In this document: positions 14,378 through 21,527 of the stretch, piece by piece
How positions within the stretch are numbered: the first letter of the stretch is position 1
Layout of the letters: each line of letters starts with the position of its first letter
Assembly (NCBI GenBank): GCA_964353255.1
Contig: CAYGVJ010000074.1
Coordinates: 1 to 25,477 of the forward strand
DNA: 25,477 nt
Source of the DNA: VFZS01 sp964353255
Lineage (GTDB): Bacteria > Acidobacteriota > Terriglobia > Bryobacterales > Bryobacteraceae
Direction: 5' to 3'
Made by a program: the position numbers and the translations under genes
The notes under the pieces: generated by a model
What the model saw: only the letters and a program-made list of their open reading frames with translations
Database searches by the model: none
Told to the model about the DNA's origin: nothing

Positions 14378-15238
14378 CTACTTCTTGACGAGCTCGACCC
14401 GGCGGTTCTTCGCGCGCCCCTCCTCGGTCTGATTGTCGGCGATGGGCTTACCCTGTCCCCAGCCGACGGCCGTCAGGCGTTTTGCGTCGATACCCTTCGC
14501 GACGAGCGCCGCCACCACGGCCTTCGCGCGGTTCTCCGACAGGATCTTGTTCGAGGCCGGCGTCCCGACGCTGTCGGTGTGCCCCTCGACGCTCAGCATC
14601 AGTCCGGCGTTCGTCTGTAGCATCTCCGCCACCTGGTCGATGACCGGCTGCGAGTCCGGTCGGATGGTCGCCTTGCCGGTGTCGAAGTTGATGTAGAGGG
14701 CGACGTGCCCTTCGCGATTGAGCGCCTCGAAGAGGGCGCTGGCTGTGACGTCCTGCTTCATGGCCTCCTTCACGACCACGGTGATGGAGTAGCTGTCGCC
14801 GTCGCCCCAAGCAACGATCTCGGCCCAGAGCTCGTCGCTGCCCTTGACGACCTTCCCGGCCACCATTCGGTAACCGGTATGCTCGGCGCACGAGTCCGCC
14901 GCCAGGCCGTCGAAGATGATCGTCCCGCCCATGCTCTTGATCGCGTTCGCGTAATTGCGGACGATCTGAAGCTCGCTCGCTTGCTTGGCCCCCTCCTTCA
15001 GTATGTAGGCGCGGTGGAACTTCCGCCCCTCGACCGTGACGCAGGTCTTCCCGTTGTAGAAGTTCCAGGCCTCGAACTCCTTGTCATCGGCCTCGTAAAT
15101 GCGATAGTTCGGCATGCCGGTGAAGTAGGGGGTGTCCGCCAGCTTCGCGCCCTCCTCCTCCTGGGCCACGAGGGGAAAGGCGGGCAGCGCGAGCACCAGC
15201 GCGATCGTCGCCGCCCACGGATGTCTCAGGGTTTTCAT
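14378..15238 (-). CDS. OmpA-family peptidoglycan-binding protein
   Basis: 286 residues. Signal peptide of about 25 residues (ending PLVAQ), a novel-looking N-terminal domain (about 35-185: NYRIYEADDKEFEAWNFYNG, DELWAEIVAWGDGDSYSITV) and a C-terminal OmpA domain (about 190-286): INFDTGKATIRPDSQPVIDQ, VEGHTDSVGTPASNKILSEN, RAKAVVAALVAKGIDAKRLT, GWGQGKPIADNQTEEGRAKN, RRVEL. OmpA domains bind diaminopimelate in peptidoglycan, so this is a periplasmic or outer-membrane-associated protein of a diderm cell. The N-terminal part lacks a beta-barrel pattern. A strong GGAGGTAATC precedes the ATG. It is 58 nt behind the permease gene on the same strand. Confidence 0.9.
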   Translation of the reverse strand: MKTLRHPWAATIALVLALPAFPLVAQEEEGAKLADTPYFTGMPNYRIYEADDKEFEAWNFYNGKTCVTVEGRKFHRAYILKEGAKQASELQIVRNYANAIKSMGGTIIFDGLAADSCAEHTGYRMVAGKVVKGSDELWAEIVAWGDGDSYSITVVVKEAMKQDVTASALFEALNREGHVALYINFDTGKATIRPDSQPVIDQVAEMLQTNAGLMLSVEGHTDSVGTPASNKILSENRAKAVVAALVAKGIDAKRLTAVGWGQGKPIADNQTEEGRAKNRRVELVKK

Positions 15239-15296
15239 GATTACCTCCTCAAGTCTTTGCGCCAGCGCCGTTAAGGACTAGCATCGAAATCCGGGC

Positions 15297-17510
15297 CTAT
15301 TTCCCCAGCTCGCGGCGCATTTCCTCGGTGACCTCGGCCTGACGTTCGCCCGCGAGGTCACGCTCCAGGCGGCGCAGGGCCACTCCCGCCACGTCGCGGT
15401 GATGCAGCTTGGCGCCGAAGTATTCCTCGCCGGACAAGCGCAGCCACATCTCGTGCAGCCGGTCCAGATCCTGCGGCCAGAGCCGCGGCGGATGCGGCCC
15501 CAGGTTGACGTAGACGGAGGGGCGGTCGGGGCTGATCACCTCCAGCGAGAAGGCGTGCCGCGGCTCCGGCAGTTTCTCCCAGGCCCGGCCGATGCGCCGC
15601 GCCAGCTCGTTAGAGTCCATGCGCGCCGAGACGCCGCTCACCAGCCGGGAAGCCTGTAGCTTGGCGGCGGTCTGCACCATGGCGTCGAAGGGATCCACCC
15701 CTGGAACAACCACCAGCTCCACCGGCTTGCCCTCCTTTTCGGCTATCTCGACGACCCGGCTGAACAGTTCCCGCTCGTAGTCGGCGAAGAGCTGGTCGTC
15801 GGCCAGTTCATATTCTCCACTGCGGACCAGCACGGGCCGGACGGTCATCACCACGATGTCGTGCCGCCGCAGGTTGGTTTTCTGGAGAACCTGGCGCAAG
15901 TGGGTGAGGCGGGTGTAATCGCGGACCGCCACCAGAATACTGCCCGGCCGGGCCTGCATTGTTTCCGCGCTCACCTGGGGCTGCAGTTCGAGGTTGAAAT
16001 GCTCCAGCCCCTTCTTCTCTTGTCGTTGCTTCCTGGCGTTGATGCGCTCCGACACGGTGAATACCACGAAAAGCGCCACCGTAAAGGCGAGCCCGTAGAT
16101 GGTTGCCACCCGCTTGGTAAACAGGTTGGCCACGGCTACCAGGAACAAGATCAGAGTCGTGAGCATGAGGCCGATAGGCAGCTCCACTCCCCGAACGCGC
16201 AGGTTCAGCGGGGTCTTGTACTCCTGGTCGTGACGCTGGAAGCGCAGCGCCGTCACGCCCAGCCCCTTCAGGCAGAAACTCCAGACCACGCCGAAGGCGT
16301 AAGCCTCGCCCAACAGGTAGACGTCGCCGCGGCTGGCGATGATGGTGACCAGTTGCAGCAGGGCGATGAGGCTGACCAGCCGGTAGGTGGTTCCGAATCG
16401 CCGGTGAGGCTTGCGGAACCAGTCCACCAGCACTCCGTCTTCGGCCACCCGGTTGAGGACGCCGTTGGCGCCGATGATCGCCGTGTTTACGGCCCCCGAC
16501 AGGATCAGAGTGCCCACAATCACCACGAAGATGTGGAAGCCGAGCCGCATCAGCGGCGTCCCGGCCAGGTTCATAGCCAGGCCGCCGATGAGGTTGTCCA
16601 CGTAACCTTTTCGCAACTCGTCGGGAATGATCATCCCGGCGAACAGAGTCACCAGGCCGGTGGACAGCACCGCGTAGACGCAAACGATGTTGGCCGTGCG
16701 CTTCAGGTTCTTCAGTTTCGGGGAGGCGATCTCCCGGTAGACCTGGGCCAGGGTCTCGAATCCGCTCATCGCCAAGAACGAGTGCCCGAAGGCAATCATG
16801 ATGGCCACAAAGGGGATGTGGGGCCAGAACGTGCTTTCAAGCCACCCTAGAGCTTGTGGACCGAACTCCGAGTAGCCCGGGACACGAACCGGAGGCGCGG
16901 TAGCTGGTCCCTGAACCAGCAAGGTGACGGGGCACCAGATCAGCAGCATGACCACCATCACGGTGGTAATCTGGAGGACCCGCAAGGCTTTGCTGCTGGA
17001 CTCCTGGATGCCTTTGACGTTGTACCACCAGTAGTAAACGGTCACCGCTACGCCGAAGAAGGCGGCGAAGTAGTTCGGGTTGAGCCGGAAACTCTGATGC
17101 AGCAGCTCGCTGACCTCATTGACGAGCCGTCCAAGATACTGCCCCGCGGTCACCGAGCTGATCGGGCCGGTCAAGATGTAGTCGAACACCAGCGCGGAGA
17201 CCGAGATTCTGGCCATGATCGGCCCCATGCTGTCCCGGACCACTACGTAGACCCCGCCGCGCACGAACATCGAGCAGCTCTCCATGTAGACGGAGCGCAC
17301 GGCAAAGCTGAACAGCATGACACCGAGCACAAACCAAGGCGCCGATTTCCCAATCGCCTGCTCGGCGATGCCGCCGGCGTAAAAGGATGAGGAGGCCAGG
17401 TCAGCCAGGACAATGGCGGCGCCGCGCCAGAAGGAGATGAAGGACAGCGCAACGGTGGTGGCGACTACTACTTTCGGAGGAGCCGTCAGGCGGCCCGCCG
17501 GGGAAGACAT
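15297..17510 (-). CDS. APC-superfamily amino acid permease with C-terminal soluble domain
   Basis: 737 residues. About 12-13 transmembrane helices occupy residues 15-475, beginning VVVATTVALSFISFWRGAAI, with the APC consensus around SSFYAGGIAEQAIG and helices such as GFHIFVVIVGTLILSGAVNT. The last 260 residues are soluble: SILVAVRDYTRLTHLRQVLQ and IVVMTVRPVLVRSGEY resemble a universal-stress-protein-like fold, a tail seen on some bacterial APC transporters. Substrate (amino acid, amine or other) not determinable. ATG 17510 is chosen over the adjoining TTG because GGAG stands about 7 nt before it. Divergent from the CCA-adding enzyme gene with a 46-nt shared promoter region. Confidence 0.88.
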   Translation of the reverse strand: MSSPAGRLTAPPKVVVATTVALSFISFWRGAAIVLADLASSSFYAGGIAEQAIGKSAPWFVLGVMLFSFAVRSVYMESCSMFVRGGVYVVVRDSMGPIMARISVSALVFDYILTGPISSVTAGQYLGRLVNEVSELLHQSFRLNPNYFAAFFGVAVTVYYWWYNVKGIQESSSKALRVLQITTVMVVMLLIWCPVTLLVQGPATAPPVRVPGYSEFGPQALGWLESTFWPHIPFVAIMIAFGHSFLAMSGFETLAQVYREIASPKLKNLKRTANIVCVYAVLSTGLVTLFAGMIIPDELRKGYVDNLIGGLAMNLAGTPLMRLGFHIFVVIVGTLILSGAVNTAIIGANGVLNRVAEDGVLVDWFRKPHRRFGTTYRLVSLIALLQLVTIIASRGDVYLLGEAYAFGVVWSFCLKGLGVTALRFQRHDQEYKTPLNLRVRGVELPIGLMLTTLILFLVAVANLFTKRVATIYGLAFTVALFVVFTVSERINARKQRQEKKGLEHFNLELQPQVSAETMQARPGSILVAVRDYTRLTHLRQVLQKTNLRRHDIVVMTVRPVLVRSGEYELADDQLFADYERELFSRVVEIAEKEGKPVELVVVPGVDPFDAMVQTAAKLQASRLVSGVSARMDSNELARRIGRAWEKLPEPRHAFSLEVISPDRPSVYVNLGPHPPRLWPQDLDRLHEMWLRLSGEEYFGAKLHHRDVAGVALRRLERDLAGERQAEVTEEMRRELGK

Positions 17511-17537
17511 CAAACGCTCCTCGCTAGTCCCATCGTC

Positions 17538-17543
17538 TATTCT
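17538..17543 (+). promoter_or_regulatory. -10-like element before the CCA-adding enzyme gene
   Basis: TATTCT (4/6 to TATAAT) places a start about 6 nt before the ATG at 17557; no Shine-Dalgarno precedes that ATG, consistent with near-leaderless translation. Weak evidence. Confidence 0.3.
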
Positions 17544-17556
17544 ACGATCATAGTGT

Positions 17557-18891
17557 ATGGGGGAGGCCGGTGCAGCGGGTTTGGCACAGCGGGTGGCGGC
17601 GCGGCTGAGGATCTGCGGCCACGCGGCCTACCTGGTGGGCGGGTGCGTCCGCGACCTGCTGCTGGGCCGCGAGCCGCTGGATTACGACGTGGCCACCGAC
17701 GCCCGCCCCGAGCGGGTGCTGGCGCTGTTTCCGGGCGCGCAACTGGTGGGGGCGCATTTCGGCGTGGCGCTGGTGCGCGAGCAGGACGCCGAGGTCGAGG
17801 TGGCCACCTTCCGCAGCGACCACTCCTATCTGGACGGCCGCCACCCCAGCGCGGTGGAGTTTGAGACCGACCCGCGCCAGGACGTGCTGCGCCGCGACTT
17901 CACCATCAACGCCCTCCTGCTGGAGCCCGCGAGCGGCGAGGTGCTGGATTTCGTGGGCGGCCGCGAAGACCTCCATGCCGGCATCATCCGGGCCATCGGC
18001 GATCCCGAGGCCCGGTTCGGAGAGGACCATCTCCGCATGCTGCGCGCCATTCGCTTCGCCGCCCGCTTGGGCTTCCGGATCGAGCCCGCGACCCTGGAGG
18101 CCATCCGGCGCCTGCGCGAGAAGATACGGCTGATCTCGGCGGAGCGGGTCCGGGACGAGCTGGTGAAGATCCTCACCGAGGGCGCGGCCGCGCGAGGTCT
18201 CGACCTGCTCGATGAGTCCGGTCTGCTGGAGGTGATACTGCCGGAGGTAGCCGCCATGAAAGGCGTGCCCCAGCCGCCCGAGTTCCACCCCGAAGGCGAC
18301 GTCTGGACGCACGTGCACATGATGCTCGAGGAGATGCGCAACCCCTCGGTCACACTGGCGCTGGGCGTCCTGCTCCACGACGTGGGCAAGCCCCCCACCC
18401 TGGCCTTCCGGGAGCGCATCCGCTTCGACGGCCACCCGGAGCGGAGCGCCGAGATGGCCTCCCGGATCCTCACGCGGCTGCGCTTTTCCAATGAGCAGAT
18501 CCACCACGTTGCGGCCCTGGCCGCCCACCATTTGCGCTTCAAGGACGTGACCCGCATGCGCCCGAGCACGCTGAAGCGCTTCCTGCGCATGGAGCACTTC
18601 GACGAGCACCTGGAATTGCACCGCCTGGATTGCGCCTCCAGCCACCGGATGCTGGACAACTACTACTTCGCCAAGTCCAAGCTGGAGGAGTTCTCGACCG
18701 AGCAGTTGAAGCCCCGGCCGTTGCTCAACGGGCACGACCTGATCCGCGAGGGCTACCAGCCCGGGCCGTTGTTCGCCCGGATGCTGAAAGCGGTCGAGGA
18801 CGCGCAGTTGGAAGGCGAAATACGCACGCCGGAGGAAGCCCTGGCGTTGGTTCGCTCGCGGTTTGAGGCGCCTGAGGGGAACGCACGGTGA
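17557..18891 (+). CDS. cca: CCA tRNA nucleotidyltransferase / poly(A) polymerase family protein with HD domain
   Basis: 444 residues. Class II nucleotidyltransferase head: YLVGGCVRDLLLGREPLDYD with the DxD carboxylates in DYDVATDA, then RRDFTINALLLEP and EDHLRMLRAIRFAARLGFRI (motifs B-D). A C-terminal HD domain follows, with HPEGDVWTHVHMML (about 244) and LLHDVGKPP (H274, D275). The combination of class II head plus HD domain is typical of bacterial CCA-adding enzymes, which repair or build the 3' CCA of tRNAs and in some species also trim with the HD phosphatase; poly(A) polymerase paralogues are very similar, so the symbol is provisional. No Shine-Dalgarno before the ATG. Confidence 0.88.
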   Translation: MGEAGAAGLAQRVAARLRICGHAAYLVGGCVRDLLLGREPLDYDVATDARPERVLALFPGAQLVGAHFGVALVREQDAEVEVATFRSDHSYLDGRHPSAVEFETDPRQDVLRRDFTINALLLEPASGEVLDFVGGREDLHAGIIRAIGDPEARFGEDHLRMLRAIRFAARLGFRIEPATLEAIRRLREKIRLISAERVRDELVKILTEGAAARGLDLLDESGLLEVILPEVAAMKGVPQPPEFHPEGDVWTHVHMMLEEMRNPSVTLALGVLLHDVGKPPTLAFRERIRFDGHPERSAEMASRILTRLRFSNEQIHHVAALAAHHLRFKDVTRMRPSTLKRFLRMEHFDEHLELHRLDCASSHRMLDNYYFAKSKLEEFSTEQLKPRPLLNGHDLIREGYQPGPLFARMLKAVEDAQLEGEIRTPEEALALVRSRFEAPEGNAR

Positions 18892-18927
18892 AGGCCCAAT
18901 GTCACTTGGTTTCCGTGGGGACAGTGG

Positions 18928-18959
18928 CACAGGCATTCCTGCCTGTGTTTCGATTTTTT
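18928..18959 (+). terminator. palindromic repeat copy A followed by T-tract; likely terminator of the CCA-adding enzyme gene
   Basis: CACAGGC (18928-18934) pairs with GCCTGTG (18941-18947) around a 6-nt loop, then TTTCGATTTTTT. It lies 36 nt past the gene end. The stem belongs to the same family as the 27-bp repeats at 20502 and 23612, though the loop differs (ATTCCT, as in the reverse complement of copy F). Confidence 0.55.
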
Positions 18960-19100
18960 CACCCCTTCCAGTCCCCCACAGGCGTTAACTTAAGCGGCCA
19001 GTGAGGACTCGGAGTGCCCAGGGGACTTCACGACAGCTATCTGACGCCTGCCAGGGTTCCGCGCAACCTGCCCGTTTCCCGATGTCGGAGTCTAAGGACC

Positions 19101-19126
19101 CGGGCGTTCAGACGCCCGTGCTTTTT
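19101..19126 (+). terminator. stem-loop with T-tract (candidate intrinsic terminator)
   Basis: CGGGCGT (19101-19107) pairs with ACGCCCG (19112-19118) over a TCAG tetraloop, followed by TGCTTTTT. Orientation suits plus-strand transcription; it separates the CCA-adding enzyme gene from the convergent minus-strand block. Confidence 0.5.
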
Positions 19127-19148
19127 GCGGGTCGGCTGGAGCGCGTAG

Positions 19149-19436
19149 TTAGAGCCTCCGCACCCAGTCATCGAGTGGCACTGAGTAGTGCCCGATTCTC
19201 TGCCCGACTTTACCCATGTGGTTCGTCATATAGCCCCAGTCCTCCTCGTAGATCCGGTTACTGTGAGGCAGGGCGATAAAGCGCCGGCCATCTTCGCTTA
19301 GTTTGGCTTCAGCCACGAAGGGAACGCCGCCCGTCGTTTGGAGGCCTGGCGTTTGCGCCCCGGGCTGCTCCGAGATGGCGCGGTACACGTCATCGAAGCT
19401 CAAGACCAGCGGCGGATTGATTCGGGCTCTCTGCAT
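19149..19436 (-). CDS. hypothetical protein (95 aa)
   Basis: Soluble, no signal or membrane segment. Segments such as PLVLSFDDVYRAISEQPG, GVPFVAEAKLSEDGRRFIAL and PHSNRIYEEDWGYMTNHMGK, IGHYSVPLDDWVRRL have the compositional look of a real domain. I do not recognise it. Start ATG 19436 or the GTG two codons upstream; neither has a clear Shine-Dalgarno. It follows the 130-aa gene by about 40 nt on the same strand, in the same visibly less GC-rich block, so it may be a third member of the HEPN-linked cluster or an independent gene. Confidence 0.6.
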   Translation of the reverse strand: MQRARINPPLVLSFDDVYRAISEQPGAQTPGLQTTGGVPFVAEAKLSEDGRRFIALPHSNRIYEEDWGYMTNHMGKVGQRIGHYSVPLDDWVRRL

Positions 19437-19479
19437 ATCCACGTCGGATGACGAAGGCCCTAACTAGTCAAGCAGGGCC

Positions 19480-19872
19480 TCACGCGGCAGCGGTACTTGG
19501 CCCCTTAGACGTGATGATGAAGGCATGCTTAATTGGGAGACCGAAGAAACTGCTGTCGCGCAATTCCACAGACCCATGCTCCACGTGAATGGCCTGGTTG
19601 AGGGCTCGCACGGAAACGTCCGTGGGGTCGATGAACACAATGCGGGACAGTTGGGTCAGATCCGCGGGACCCAAGTCAGACTTGATTCTGTTGACCAGAT
19701 AATCGAGGGACCCTTTTTGATCTGCCGATGCCCAGGGAGCAGAGATAATCAGATCGCACCGGTCCGGAACATCTTCTCGGAGAAACAATGCAAATAGTGT
19801 GAAGTCGCCCCTTGCGGCAGCGACGTCGGATTCCAGTTTCGCGAACTTCGCGGGCAACTCGGTAGCGATCAT
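19480..19872 (-). CDS. unrecognised protein coupled to a HEPN gene (130 aa)
   Basis: 130 residues, soluble. Opens MIATELPAKFAKLESDVAAA, then FALFLREDVPDRCDLIISAP and YLVNRIKSDLGPADLTQLSR, IVFIDPTDVSVRALNQAI, ending in a hydrophobic SFFGLPIKHAFIITS. The alternation of helices and short hydrophobic strands suggests an alpha/beta fold. It lacks the GSxxxG...DxD signature of the MNT nucleotidyltransferases that usually accompany HEPN proteins. Its ATG overlaps the HEPN stop (ATGA), the tight arrangement of a two-component module. Whether it is antitoxin, effector or substrate adaptor is unknown. Confidence 0.7.
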   Translation of the reverse strand: MIATELPAKFAKLESDVAAARGDFTLFALFLREDVPDRCDLIISAPWASADQKGSLDYLVNRIKSDLGPADLTQLSRIVFIDPTDVSVRALNQAIHVEHGSVELRDSSFFGLPIKHAFIITSKGPSTAAA

Positions 19873-20264
19873 AGGGCCTTCAATAGCTGTTCAGCCGCGT
19901 TAATCATCGATTCCGCGTCGGCCTTTTGGATCGTGCCGACGACGTTGTAGCGCGATTCGGCCTTCCACACCGCGACGGCATTCCACAGAGCGAAATGCTG
20001 CTGCTTGATGCGTGCCTCCTGTCCCGACAGGCGCAGAAGCACGTCCAACTCGTGGGTCTGAAAACTTCAGTACGCTTGGAACTCTCCACCGGTACTTGGA
20101 AAGTCGGACCAGTCGAGAGTTCGACAGATGCGAGCTTTCAGCCCGACCTCCACGGCGTACCCACAGACGTACGTGGCCCCATCATAGCGCCCTGCGGCCA
20201 AAAGGGCTTTCCCGTCCTCCAAGCGGGCCTCAGCGATTCGATCAAGTTCGGTGACGGGTATCAT
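19869..20264 (-). pseudogene. HEPN-domain protein gene interrupted by one in-frame stop
   Basis: Reading from ATG 20264, residues 1-65 (MIPVTELDRIAEARLEDGKA; GRYDGATYVCGYAVEVGLKA) are the first two helices of a PF05168-type HEPN domain. Codon 66 (20067-20069, minus strand) is TGA; the same frame then continues without error for 65 codons (SFQTHELDVLLRLSGQEA; HFALWNAVAVWKAESRYNVV; ...EQLLKAL) to the natural stop at 19869. Total 131 codons, normal for HEPN. A single C-to-T change of CGA would explain the stop and would restore R-S-F-Q-T-H, an R-x4-H spacing like the HEPN RNase motif; other ancestral codons are possible. Stop codon overlaps the next gene start. Could be real inactivation, readthrough, or a sequencing error. 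Confidence 0.75.
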
Positions 20265-20501
20265 GCCATTCCCAATTGTAGCTGCTTGACTCCTGTTTCG
20301 CTTGACCAGCGTAAGCCCGGTCCCGGGCAGCCTAAGACGAACTCGCCATCGGCCCGGCTCTGGCCGCAACTCCTTGGCTGGTAACGACTTCCGCTGCATT
20401 TCGCAGCCTTCTTTCCGGCATCTTAAGCTGGTCGGTGGGCCAGTCTAATCCCCCGTCGCGAACAGGCTCTCGCACCGCTGATGGTCCTAAACCGCGGGAA
20501 A

Positions 20502-20552
20502 CACAGGCAAGAATGCCTGTGCCACCAAGACAGGCACGAATGCCTGTGTTAC
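20502..20552. repeat. 27-bp palindromic tandem repeat, copies B and C
   Basis: Copy B: stem CACAGGCA (20502-20509) / TGCCTGTG (20514-20521), loop AGAA. Copy C begins exactly 27 nt later: ACAGGCA (20530-20536) / TGCCTGT (20541-20547), loop CGAA, ending GTTACC. The spacer between stems is CCACCAAG-like. Copy C provides the stop codon of the 45-aa ORF on the minus strand. Confidence 0.85.
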
Positions 20553-20686
20553 CCCGGCCGGTAGCTGAAGACCATGTACAGGACCAGGGCGATGATGGAG
20601 AAGATGGCGGTGGCGGCCAGGAACTCCAGGACGATCACCCGCCGGTCCTCCAGGTCCGATTTGCCTCGCTTGCCCAAAGCCGGCAT
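20549..20686 (-). CDS. 45-residue single-pass membrane peptide
   Basis: ATG 20686 has AAGGGGGTCC 4-9 nt upstream, a good Shine-Dalgarno. The peptide starts MPALGKRGKSDLEDRRVIVL and has one strongly hydrophobic helix (about residues 18-39: EFLAATAIFSIIALVLYMVF) followed by SYRPG. A positively charged, soluble head with a C-terminal-type anchor suggests an N-in inner-membrane peptide. It begins 18 nt after the thiD stop on the same strand, so it is probably the last gene of that operon. Its TAA (20549-20551) is part of repeat copy C. Function unknown; too short for most gene callers. Confidence 0.6.
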   Translation of the reverse strand: MPALGKRGKSDLEDRRVIVLEFLAATAIFSIIALVLYMVFSYRPG

Positions 20687-20704
20687 CGAGGACCCCCTTG
20701 GCCC

Positions 20705-21511
20705 TTATGTACGCCTCTCCGAAGCGGAAGTCAAGGCCGGGGCGTGGTGGTTGAGGGGCCCTGCGCCGTGCCCCAGTCCGGGGGCGGTGCGGAGAGCCTC
20801 CGTCAGGTAGGCCTTGGCTTGGCGAACGGCCTCCGGCAGTTCCAGACCCCGCGCCAGGGCGGCAGTGATGGCCGCCGAATAGGTGCAGCCGGCGCCATGG
20901 GTGTGCCGGGTCTCGATGCGCTTTGCCGGGAACTCATGGAACTTTCCGCCCGCGAGCAGGACATCAGTGGCCGCATCAGCCAGGTGCCCTCCTTTGACCA
21001 ATACTGCGTGCGCCCCCAAGGCGGCGATCCGTTTCGCCGCCCGGCGCATGTCGCTTACGTTGCCCACCGGGATACCCGCCAGGACGGAGGCCTCATGCAG
21101 GTTGGGCGTCACCAGGAAGGCGCGCGGGAGCAAACGCCGGACAATGGCCTCGCAGGCGTCCTCGGAGACCAGCGGCGCGCCGTGCTTGCTTAACATTACC
21201 GGATCAACCACCAGAGGGAAGTCGAACCCGGCGGCTGCCGCGGCTACCGCCTCGACGATCTCGCGGTTTCCAAGTGCCCCGGTCTTGGCCGCTTGCGGCG
21301 GAATGTCCTCCAGCACGGCCTGAAGCTGTTCCAGCACCAGGTCCGCTGAAAGGCATTCCACCCGGCTGACGGTCGCCGTGTTTTGCACCGTCACCAGGGT
21401 GATGACGGCCTCGCCGTATGCTCCGAACTGGTGGAAAACCTTGAGATCGGCCTGGATGCCGGCTCCGCCGCTGGGGTCTGAGCCGGCAATGGTCAGGGCG
21501 ACAGGCGGCAC
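20705..21511 (-). CDS. thiD: hydroxymethylpyrimidine / phosphomethylpyrimidine kinase
   Basis: 268 residues. Phosphorylates HMP and HMP-P in thiamine synthesis. Motifs: VALTIAGSDPSGGAGIQADL, KTGALGNREIVEAV, DPVMLSKHGAPL, TPNLHEASVLAGI, VLVKGGHLADAA and the ribokinase-family GXGD-like HTHGAGCTYSAAITAALARG. GTG 21511 is the only start giving the canonical N-terminus, but its GGAGG is just 1 nt away, so initiation probably relies on coupling to the preceding gene, whose stop is at 21528-21530. Other thi genes are not in the window. No thiamine (TPP) riboswitch is seen upstream. Confidence 0.94.
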   Translation of the reverse strand: MPPVALTIAGSDPSGGAGIQADLKVFHQFGAYGEAVITLVTVQNTATVSRVECLSADLVLEQLQAVLEDIPPQAAKTGALGNREIVEAVAAAAAGFDFPLVVDPVMLSKHGAPLVSEDACEAIVRRLLPRAFLVTPNLHEASVLAGIPVGNVSDMRRAAKRIAALGAHAVLVKGGHLADAATDVLLAGGKFHEFPAKRIETRHTHGAGCTYSAAITAALARGLELPEAVRQAKAYLTEALRTAPGLGHGAGPLNHHAPALTSASERRT

Positions 21512-21527
21512 GCCTCCATTTTGACAC

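Noticed and set aside
15861..16850. 329-codon plus-strand ORF
   Set aside because: Antisense to the APC permease; Gln/His-rich shadow without domain signature.
19040..19080. Possible tRNA-like T-arm (GGGTTCCGCGCAACC)
   Set aside because: No acceptor, D or anticodon stems could be built around it.
20265..20399. N-terminal extension of the HEPN ORF
   Set aside because: Basic, low-complexity residues unlike HEPN proteins; the domain starts naturally at ATG 20264.
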